Shown here piece after piece: positions 56,738 through 64,000 of a stretch of DNA of 64,000 bases. How positions within the stretch are numbered: the first letter of the stretch is position 1; the number at the start of each line of letters is the position of its first letter. The stretch lies in the NCBI RefSeq assembly GCF_020520425.1, contig NC_079491.1, positions 99,355,152 through 99,419,151 on the forward strand. The letters run 5' to 3'. A program made the translations under genes and the position numbers. The notes below the pieces were generated by a model. It saw nothing but the letters and a program-made list of their open reading frames with translations. It ran no database searches and was not told the origin of the DNA. Source of the stretch: Spinacia oleracea. Taxonomy: Eukaryota; Streptophyta; Magnoliopsida; Caryophyllales; Amaranthaceae.

Positions 56738-58012
56738 ATGGCAAACAACAATTCATTCAACATTCGATCAATTCTCGAAAAGGAGAAGTTGAACGGGAAA
56801 AACTTCCTTGACTGGCAAAGGAACTTGCAAATAGTTCTTATGCAGGAAGAAAAGGAGTATGTCCTAGATGAGGCGATGCCCGAAGCTCCTGGCGACGGGG
56901 TCACTCAGGCTGCCCTCAATCGTTGGATTGATGCCAACAAGGATGTGAAATGTCTAATGCTCGCCACCATGAGTGCGGATCTGCAGAAAACGTTCATCAA
57001 CTCAGATGCTTTCACAATCATCAGTGAGTTGAAGAACATGTTCCAAGATCTGGCTCGAGTCGAAAGATTCGAGACTCATAGGCAAATTCTTGAGACCAAG
57101 CTTAAGAAAGGCGAGCCCGTAAGTCCACATGTTCTCAAAATGATTGGACTCATTGAGAATATGAGTCGGCTGGATCAGCAATTTTCTCAGGAAATGGCTA
57201 TAGACACCATCCTCCATTCTCTTCATAGCGGGTATGATCAGTTCAAACTGAACTACAGTATGAATAGTCTGGACAAAACGCTCACTGAGCTTCACGGTAT
57301 GCTGAAGACCGCTGAAAAGACGCTCAAAAGTGATAAGCAGGATGTGCTTATGGTGCGTGGGGGCAAGTTCAAGAAATCTGGAAAGAAGAGGAATGCTAAG
57401 AAAGGTGGCAACAAGGCCAGCCCAACTAAGCAAACTGGCGCCAAATCTGCAAAGAGGAAGGTCAGTCAACCCACTTCTGAATCCGAATGCTTCTACTGCA
57501 AGAAGAAGGGGCATTGGAAGAGAGATTGCTTGAAGCTAAAGGAAGATCAGAAGAACGGAACAGTCGTTCCATCTTCAGGTATTTTCGTTATAGACTGTAT
57601 ACTTGCTAATTCAACTTCTTGGGTATTAGATACAGGTTGTGGCTCACACTTATGTTCCAATCCACAGGGACTAAGAAGAAGTAGAAAGTTAAGCAAGGGA
57701 GAAGTCGACCTACGAGTGGGAAATGGAGCACGGATTGCTGCATTAGCCGTAGGAACTTACTATTTGTCGTTGCCCTCCGGGCTAGTTTTGGAACTGGAAG
57801 AATGTTTCCATGTTCCAAGTCTTACTAAAAACATCATTTCAGTTTCTTGCTTAGATGCTAAGGGATTTTTCTTTATAATAAAAGACAATAGTTGTTCGTT
57901 TTATTTTAAAGAGATGTTTTATGGATCTGCTAGATTAGTCAATGGACTTTATTTATTAGATCACGACAAACAAGTATATAACATAAATACCAAAAAGGGC
58001 CAAAAAGGATGA
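56738..58012 (+). CDS. gag: Copia-3 Gag, protease and start of the GAG-pre-integrase domain
   Basis: From MANNNSFNIR the frame covers the Gag domain (NFLDWQRNLQIVLMQEEKEY), LHSLHSGYDQFK, a Lys-rich segment, the zinc knuckle CFYCKKKGHWKRDC and the protease (WVLDTGCGSHLC). It stops at 58012 after one extra G in a GGG run at 57997-57999 (GG in Copia-1 and Copia-2). An upstream in-frame Met at 56645 adds 31 residues. I prefer 56738, because the extension runs through the putative splice acceptor. Downstream, pol continues in the +1 frame. Confidence 0.9.
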   Translation: MANNNSFNIRSILEKEKLNGKNFLDWQRNLQIVLMQEEKEYVLDEAMPEAPGDGVTQAALNRWIDANKDVKCLMLATMSADLQKTFINSDAFTIISELKNMFQDLARVERFETHRQILETKLKKGEPVSPHVLKMIGLIENMSRLDQQFSQEMAIDTILHSLHSGYDQFKLNYSMNSLDKTLTELHGMLKTAEKTLKSDKQDVLMVRGGKFKKSGKKRNAKKGGNKASPTKQTGAKSAKRKVSQPTSESECFYCKKKGHWKRDCLKLKEDQKNGTVVPSSGIFVIDCILANSTSWVLDTGCGSHLCSNPQGLRRSRKLSKGEVDLRVGNGARIAALAVGTYYLSLPSGLVLELEECFHVPSLTKNIISVSCLDAKGFFFIIKDNSCSFYFKEMFYGSARLVNGLYLLDHDKQVYNINTKKGQKG

Positions 58013-60704
58013 TTCAGATCTCACCTATCTGTGGCATTGTCGATTAGGCCATATAAACTTGAAACGCCTAGAAAGACTTCAAAGGGAAGGAATTCTAGAA
58101 CCATTTGACTTAGAGGATTATGGTAAATGCGAATCATGTTTACTTGGCAAAATGACAAAGCAACCTTTCTCTAAAGTCGGAGAAAGAGCAAATGAACTAT
58201 TGGGTTTAATCCATACAGATGTATGTGGACCAATGAGTACAAATGCTAGAGGTGGTTTCAGCTACTTTATCACTTTCACTGATGACTTCAGTAGGTATGG
58301 TTATGTCTACCTAATGAAGCATAAGTCTGAATCCTTTGACAAATTCAAGGAATTTCAGAGTGAAGTAGAGAATCAATTAGGCAAGAAGATTAAGGCACTG
58401 CGGTCTGATAGAGGCGGTGAATATCTGAGCTATGAATTTGATGACCATCTGAAAGAATGTGGAATTCTATCAGAATTGACTCCTCCTGGAACACCACAAT
58501 GGAACGGTGTGTCAGAACGGAGGAACAGAACCTTGCTAGACATGGTCAGGTCAATGATGGGTCAGGCCGAACTTCCATTAGAATTTTGGGGACATGCACT
58601 AAATACAGCTGCACTCACTATAAATAGAGCTCCGTCTAAAGCTGTCGAAAAGACTCCATACGAATTATGGTTTGGAAAACCTCCAAATGTGTCTTTTCTT
58701 AAGATTTGGGGATGTGAAGTATACGTCAAACGATTAATTTCAGACAAACTTCATCCAAAATCTGACAAATGTATCCTTGTGGGCTATCCAAAGGAAACAA
58801 AGGGGTATTACTTCTACAATACATCTGAGAACAAAGTGTTTGTTGCTCGAGATGGTGTCTTTTTGGAGAAGGATCACATTTCCAAAATGACAAGTGGGAG
58901 AAAAGTAGACCTCGAAGAAATTCGAGTCGAACAACAAACTCTAGAGAATGCTCAAGATGACATTCAGGATGAAACTCAGAGATCTTTAGAAGAATCTGGT
59001 GAGAATCATGGTCAATCTAGAAATGTTACCCCGCGTAGATCGCAAAGATATAGATCTCAACCGGAAAGGTACTTAGGTATTTTGACGAACGAGAGCTATG
59101 ACGTTCTATTACTTGAAAGTGATGAACCTGCGACTTACAAGCAAGCTATGACGAGCCCTAGCTCCAAGCAATGGCAAGAAGCCATGCAATCTGAATTAGA
59201 CTCCATGTCTGAAAACCAAGTATGGGATTTGGTCGATTTGCCAGATGGCTACCAAGCCATTGGAAGCAAATGGGTTTTCAAACTGAAAAAGGACAAGGAT
59301 GGGAAACTTGAAGTTTTCAAAGCTAGATTGGTTGCAAAAGGTTACAGGCAAGTCCACGGTGTGGATTACGATGAAACCTTTTCACCAGTTGCAATGCTAA
59401 AGTCTATTCGAATAATGTTAGCAATCGCTGCATATTACGATTACGAAATATGGCAGATGGATGTCAAAACTGCTTTCTTAAACGGCGTTTTAACAGAAAC
59501 TGTGTTTATGACACAGCCTGAAGGTTTTGAGGATCCAAAGAATGCTAAAAAGGTATGCAAGCTAAAGAAGTCAATCTACGGATTGAAGCAGGCATCCAGG
59601 AGCTGGAATATACGTTTTGATGAAGCAGTCAGTGACTTTGGTTTCATCAAGAACGCAGACGAATCTTGTGTATACAAGAAGGTCAGTGGGAGCAAAATTG
59701 CTTTCCTAGTATTATATGTCGACGACATATTGCTTATCGGAAATGACATTCCTATGTTGAACTCTGTCAAGATTTGGCTTGGGAAATGTTTTTCGATGAA
59801 GGATCTAGGAGAAGCACAGTACATATTGGGCATCAAGATTTACAGAGATAGATCTAAAAAGATGATTGGACTTAGTCAAAGCACTTATATCAATAAGGTG
59901 CTTGATAGGTTCAAGATGGCGGACTCCAAGCGAGGCTACCTACCCATGTCTCATGGAATGACTCTAAGCAAGACTCAGTGCCCAAAAACACTTGATGAGC
60001 GTAGACGAATGAATGGGATTCCATATGCATCATTGATTGGTTCAATAATGTATGCTATGATATGTACACGCCCGGATGTTGCGTACGCACTTAGTGCTAC
60101 GAGCAGATACCAGTCAGACCCAGGAGAGGCGCATTGGACTGCTGCCAAGAACATTCTGAAGTACCTGAAAAGGCACAAAGATGACTTCCTGGTCTATGGT
60201 GGAGATGATGAATTAATTGTTAAAGGCTATACGGACGCAAGTTTCCAAACCGACAAAGATGATTTCAGATCACAGTCTGGGTTTGTCTTCTGCCTCAACG
60301 GAGGAGCAGTAAGCTGGAAAAGTGCTAAGCAAAGCACCATTGCGGATTCTACAACTGAAGCGGAGTACATTGCTGCACATGAAGCAGCAAAGGAAGCTAT
60401 ATGGCTAAGGAAGTTCATAGGAGAACTTGGTGTAGTCCCCTCCATTAAAGGACCAATAGCCCTGTATTGTGATAATAACGGAGCTATTGCACAGGCAAAA
60501 GAGCCTAGACACCACCAGAGAGTCAAGCATGTACTACGTAGATTTCACCTTCTACGAGAGTTCGTTGAAAGAAAAGAAGTCGAGATAAGCAAAATTGGAA
60601 CTGATGACAACATATCAGATCCATTAACTAAACCTCTGCCGCAAGCGAAGCACAACTCGCACACTGCAGCTATGGGAATCAAGCATATTGGAGAATGGCT
60701 TTGA
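58002..60704 (+). CDS. pol: Copia-3 Pol: integrase, reverse transcriptase, RNase H
   Basis: Open from the frameshift to 60704 without a stop. The HHCC zinc-binding domain opens with LWHCRLGHIN and CESCLLGK. The integrase core shows HTDVCGP, RSDRGGEY and SERRNRTLLD as the D, D, E positions. The reverse transcriptase has DVKTAFLNG and catalytic YVDD (59715-59726). RNase H has YTDASFQTD, TEAEYIAAHEA and the ending NISDPLTKPL. These enzymes copy element RNA to DNA in cytoplasmic particles and insert it in the genome. Domain order with integrase before reverse transcriptase defines Ty1-copia. All catalytic motifs are intact, so only the upstream frameshift blocks normal expression. Confidence 0.93.
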   Translation, partial: KKDDSDLTYLWHCRLGHINLKRLERLQREGILEPFDLEDYGKCESCLLGKMTKQPFSKVGERANELLGLIHTDVCGPMSTNARGGFSYFITFTDDFSRYGYVYLMKHKSESFDKFKEFQSEVENQLGKKIKALRSDRGGEYLSYEFDDHLKECGILSELTPPGTPQWNGVSERRNRTLLDMVRSMMGQAELPLEFWGHALNTAALTINRAPSKAVEKTPYELWFGKPPNVSFLKIWGCEVYVKRLISDKLHPKSDKCILVGYPKETKGYYFYNTSENKVFVARDGVFLEKDHISKMTSGRKVDLEEIRVEQQTLENAQDDIQDETQRSLEESGENHGQSRNVTPRRSQRYRSQPERYLGILTNESYDVLLLESDEPATYKQAMTSPSSKQWQEAMQSELDSMSENQVWDLVDLPDGYQAIGSKWVFKLKKDKDGKLEVFKARLVAKGYRQVHGVDYDETFSPVAMLKSIRIMLAIAAYYDYEIWQMDVKTAFLNGVLTETVFMTQPEGFEDPKNAKKVCKLKKSIYGLKQASRSWNIRFDEAVSDFGFIKNADESCVYKKVSGSKIAFLVLYVDDILLIGNDIPMLNSVKIWLGKCFSMKDLGEAQYILGIKIYRDRSKKMIGLSQSTYINKVLDRFKMADSKRGYLPMSHGMTLSKTQCPKTLDERRRMNGIPYASLIGSIMYAMICTRPDVAYALSATSRYQSDPGEAHWTAAKNILKYLKRHKDDFLVYGGDDELIVKGYTDASFQTDKDDFRSQSGFVFCLNGGAVSWKSAKQSTIADSTTEAEYIAAHEAAKEAIWLRKFIGELGVVPSIKGPIALYCDNNGAIAQAKEPRHHQRVKHVLRRFHLLREFVERKEVEISKIGTDDNISDPLTKPLPQAKHNSHTAAMGIKHIGEWL

Positions 60705-61557
60705 TGTCTCTGTTTAATGTTTTAAAGTTTTAGAGTTTAAATCTTTGTAAAACATTATTGGTTAATCATTCACAATAAATGAAAGAAATTCATTTTTCCA
60801 TTTAATTTGTGGTTTATTAAATGATGAGTCCCTTCAATTTGACGATATATTCAAGATAGACTGTCAGGACCAGTCCTGTGACTAAGAAATGTCTATCAAG
60901 TGAACTTGAATGTCAAAGGTTGAAAATGGTCCCTAATCGGAGTTTTCTATAAAATTGGACGCATAGAAAACGTTAGACGATTAGAGTGCAAGATGACTAG
61001 TAGTTCTGTTTCTTGAACTATGTGGACATGGCAATGTCATAATCATTTGCATAGATACTTACTTTGGGAAGACTAGTATCGGACAAGACCTATGAAACTT
61101 TACTGTAAGAGATGAAAGTCTGTCATAAGTAAATTTCATTAAATTATTAGACACTAAATCCTCAATACCTGAGTGATTTGAGATTACTTGTTTGAGAACT
61201 GGTTGCTTTGACGTTGACCAACCGTCGCACCGTAAAAGGAGGCTATAAAGGCAACGCTCAGGTAATCACCTATCAAACGAAGTCTAATCTCAAGATCGCA
61301 AGATTGGGATTGTCCTCCCATAAATCGGGATGAGATGCTTAAAAGTTGTACAAGGCCACTCGGAGAGCTAGAAACTGTGAAATGCATGGCCGTGCTCGGA
61401 TGAATCATAGGCTATGATTATCTGTTTATTTGATCAGTTGAACTCTGAAACCGAGGAACACCTCTGGACATAATAAGGATGACAACTCTTACCTTATGTT
61501 CAAGAGCAAGCATCGAGCGACAAAGGAATTAGGAAATGCACACTTGTCCCTAAGGAC
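60705..61557 (+). other. Copia-3 3' spacer
   Basis: Non-coding, nearly identical to 31118-31971. No envelope-like frame. It ends at the polypurine tract 61558-61567. Confidence 0.6.
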
Positions 61558-61568
61558 AAGTGGGAGAC

Positions 61569-62954
61569 TGAAGGAAATAATGCCCTTGGTCCAAGTATGC
61601 ATTCTATGTTAAGTCTAATAAATGCGGTTCAGTATTAATTAACAAGTTAATAATTCAGTGAGATCAAGTGAGCTGAATGCCTAGCTAGAGGCCGCTTCAG
61701 TTCAAGTGGAATTAATGATATTAATCCACAGCTTACTCTTGACTGAACCCGTAGGGTCACACAAATAGTACGTAAACGGATCAAGTATTTAATGGCATTA
61801 AATACTCCATCTATGAATATTCGGAACCGACGGATCTTGGTTTCAGTGGGAGCTAAGATCGTCACAGGCAAGAAATGAATACTCCGGAAACGATGATATT
61901 GCCGGAAACGGAAATATGGATCGTATCGGAAATATGAATATTATCCAAGTCGTAGATGTTGCCGGAAACGGAAACATGGTACGTATCGGAAAATATTATT
62001 GGAAATGGAAATATTACCAGAATCGGAAATATTGCCGGAAACGGAAATATTGTCAGAATCGGAAATATTACCGGAATCGGAAAATAATTCCGGAAACGGA
62101 AATATTAAATATTTGTTCGAAACGGAAATTAATTCCGGAATCGGAAATATTAAATATTGTTCGAATCGGAAATAGATTCCGGAAATGGAAATTTAATCGG
62201 AAGCGTATCGTACGAATTAGCATCGGACGAGGCTTGCCGGACGAAGGCCCAGCACGAAGCCGGGGCCATCGCCCAGCAAGCATGCGCGCCACAAGCCCAG
62301 CCAAGGCAGCGCCCAGGCCTACCGCAAGGCAGGCCCAGCGCGCGCCAAGGGCTACGGCTGCGTGGGCCGTGCTGCGCGGGCTGCTGCTCGCACGCGCATG
62401 GGCAGCCCTTGTGGCTGCCGTGTGTGTGTGAGTTTGTGCTCATGCGTGATTCCTGAATCTACAAGAGTCAGTGTATGATTAAATTTCTATTCCTAATTGG
62501 ATAAATTAATTAAATAGAATTCATGTAGGATTCTAATTCCAATTAATTCGCATCCTACTAGGATTACGATTCCTTTTCCATAACTCTATAAATAAAGGCC
62601 TAGGGGTCATAATTTATACACAAGTTTCAAAGTATTCAAAAGTGAGTTTTTTGAGAGAAAATTCAAACACACATCTTGCTCCAAAAGTGCCGAAATTTTC
62701 TAGTACCTTAAGGGCGATTCTAGTTGGTCAATCTTAAGGCGGATCCGGACGTGCTGTGGACTATCTACGGAGGGACGACACTTGGAGTCCTAAAAGACTT
62801 GTTCTTGTTCGGTTCGGGCGCAGCTAGGGAGGGCACGCAACAAAGAGTATGCATCTAAATTATGCTATATGATTATGTGTAAATAATATGTTGTCCTGGG
62901 TTAATGGTTGTTTCCGCATGATCTATGTAATGTCATATGAATCATAACCTAACA
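61569..62954 (+). repeat. Copia-3 3' LTR (1386 bp)
   Basis: Apparently identical copy of the 5' LTR, TATA box at 62587-62594. It is followed by the target duplication CAAGG and then by the rest of the Copia-2 LTR. Confidence 0.95.
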
Positions 62955-62959
62955 CAAGG

Positions 62960-63803
62960 GCCGCCCATGCGCGTGCGTGCGAGCAGCAGCCCACGCAGCG
63001 AGGCCCACGCAGCCGTGGCCTTGGCGCGCGCTGGGCCTGCCTTGCGGTAGGCCTGGGCGCTGCCTTGGCTGGGCTTGTGGCGCGCGTTTGGCTTGCTGGG
63101 CGATGGCCCGACTTCGTGTTGGGCCTTCGTCCGGCAGGCCTCGTCCGATGCTAATTCGTACGATACGATTCCGATTAAATTCCCGGTTTCGGAATTCATT
63201 TCCGATACGAACAATATTTAATATTTCCGATTCCGGAATCAATTTCCGTTTCGAACAAATATTTAATATTTCCGTTTCCGGAATTATTTTCCGATTCCAA
63301 TAATATTTCCGATTCTGACAATATTTCCGTTTCCGGCAATATTTCCGATTCTGGTAATATTTCCATTTCCGATAATATTTTCCGATACGTACCATGTTTC
63401 CGTTTCCGGCAACATCTACGACTTGGATAATATTTATATTTCCGATACGATCCATATTTCCGTTTCCGGCAATATCATCGTTTCCGGAGTATTCATTTCT
63501 TGCCTGTGACGATCTCAGCTCCCACTGAAACCAAGATCCGTCGATTCCGAATATCCATAGATGGAGTATCTAATGCCATTAAATACTTGATCCGTTTACG
63601 TACTATTTGTGTGACCCTACGGGTTCAGTCAAGAGTAAGCTGTGGATTAATATCATTAATTCCACTTGAACTGAAGCGGCCTCTAGCTAGGCATTCAGCT
63701 CACTTGATCTCACTGAATTATTAACTTGTTTAATTAATACTGAACCGCATTTATTAGACTTAACATAGAATGCATACTTGGACCAAGGGAATTATTTCCT
63801 TCA
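62960..63803 (-). repeat. Copia-2 5' LTR, outer part (844 bp)
   Basis: It continues the LTR interrupted at 52506 and ends at TTTCCTTCA (63803), followed by the target duplication CCCGC. It contains the CGGAAATATT array in inverse orientation (63160-63490). Confidence 0.93.
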
Positions 63804-63831
63804 CCCGCTAATGAAAACCCCTAGCTAGAAG

Positions 63832-64000
63832 TGTGGAAATTATGGATGGAGGTGGAAATGTGGGGTGTTGTTTTTCTGCCCTTTTTTTCTCAAGCAGTGA
63901 CATGTCTTCAAGCTTATGGAGGACATTTGAATTGAAACGAATTCCGCCAGCATTGTGGATAGTCTTGAAAGGCCAAATTCTGCAACTATGGCTGTTTCGT
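63832..64000 (+). pseudogene. LINE remnant, segment 3 (continues past the window)
   Basis: By position this is the continuation of the LINE RNase H region interrupted at 21518. Sequence alone gives only weak support: the frames are short, with phrases such as SIVDSLERPNSATM. The assignment rests on the matching 8-bp duplication on the two sides. Confidence 0.45.

Larger units (their letters stand above)
52502..62959 (+). mobile_element. Copia-3: youngest Ty1-copia copy, inserted in the Copia-2 LTR
   Basis: The element is 52507-62954 (10,448 bp), flanked by CAAGG (52502-52506 and 62955-62959). Both LTRs are 1386 bp and I find no difference between them. The coding region has only one visible lesion, a 1-base insertion near 57997-57999. 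The target is the LTR of a same-family element in opposite orientation. Confidence 0.95.
33631..63808 (-). mobile_element. Copia-2: Ty1-copia element on the - strand, split by two later insertions
   Basis: Its outer limits are 33636-63803 with CCCGC on both sides (33631-33635 and 63804-63808). After removing the Gypsy element (with one CAAGT) and Copia-3 (with one CAAGG), 10,324 bp remain, close to the size of the other copies. Order on the - strand: 5' LTR (63803-62960 plus 52506-51964), leader, gag, Gypsy insertion, pol, 3' LTR (35022-33636). Both LTR totals are 1387 bp and differ at about eight positions. Confidence 0.94.
21510..63831. mobile_element. hAT-type element 2 (about 1.6 kb of own sequence) holding the Copia/Gypsy nest
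   Basis: The left end TAGGGGTGTTCAAAAA starts at 21518 and the right end TGAAAACCCCTA stops at 63823, with flanks GCTGGAAG (21510-21517) and GCTAGAAG (63824-63831): an 8-bp duplication with one mismatch. Removing Copia-1 and Copia-2 with their target repeats leaves 1609 bp (21518-22901, 33426-33635 and 63809-63823). Subterminal GGGTACCCG palindromes occur at 21590-21650 and 33505-33635. LINE sequence lies on both outer sides, as expected. No transposase is present. Confidence 0.72.

Overview
This window is plant nuclear DNA made almost entirely of transposable elements. I recognise no host protein gene. The evidence for a plant is a Mutator-like element (MULE) that carries a plant mobile domain gene, Ty1-copia elements with initiator-Met-tRNA-type primer sites, an Athila-like Gypsy element with an Asp-tRNA-type primer site, Stowaway and Tourist-like MITEs, and hAT elements with 8-bp target duplications. 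I would guess a Caryophyllales genome from general familiarity with such elements, but nothing here proves it.

Left part (1-14627). Positions 1-2690 hold no gene I can recognise. A LINE RNase H remnant lies near 2694-2952. A full-length MULE (3220-10852) follows, with 92-bp terminal inverted repeats and a perfect 9-bp target duplication. It encodes an 854-aa transposase and, downstream on the same strand, a four-exon plant mobile domain (PMD) protein. Only 38 bp beyond its right target duplication boundary lies a related 790-bp non-autonomous MULE (10900-11689), also with a perfect 9-bp duplication, which carries two tRNA-Arg-like sequences. Both elements have clusters of a 23-bp palindrome just inside their ends. 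Three MITEs follow.

Right part (14628-64000) is one nested stack. The base layer is a decayed LINE reading frame. A 5.3-kb hAT-type element (15055-20326) sits in it and itself contains a 3.0-kb solo LTR and three MITEs. A second hAT-type element (21518-63823, only about 1.6 kb of its own sequence) also sits in the LINE. It contains a small solo LTR, Copia-1 (22902-33420, + strand) and Copia-2 (33636-63803, - strand). Copia-2 was then split by an Athila-like Gypsy element without reverse transcriptase (38985-48370) and by Copia-3 (52507-62954, + strand), which landed in Copia-2's own 5' LTR. Every LTR insertion is bounded by a readable 5-bp target duplication, and LTR divergence agrees with the nesting order: the inner elements have LTRs of equal length that look identical, while Copia-1 and Copia-2 LTRs differ at several sites.

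None of the three Copia copies has an unbroken gag-pol. Copia-1 has a gag frameshift and a stop in reverse transcriptase. Copia-2 has two stops, a YVDD to YVDN change and the Gypsy insertion. Copia-3 has a single 1-base frameshift. The most unusual observations are that Copia-1 carries an entirely different gag module inside an otherwise near-identical element; that Copia-1 and Copia-2 form a tail-to-tail inverted repeat of at least 5.3 kb per arm around a 215-bp spacer; that palindrome clusters occur in both the MULEs and the Gypsy element; and that tRNA-like sequences are carried inside a small MULE.
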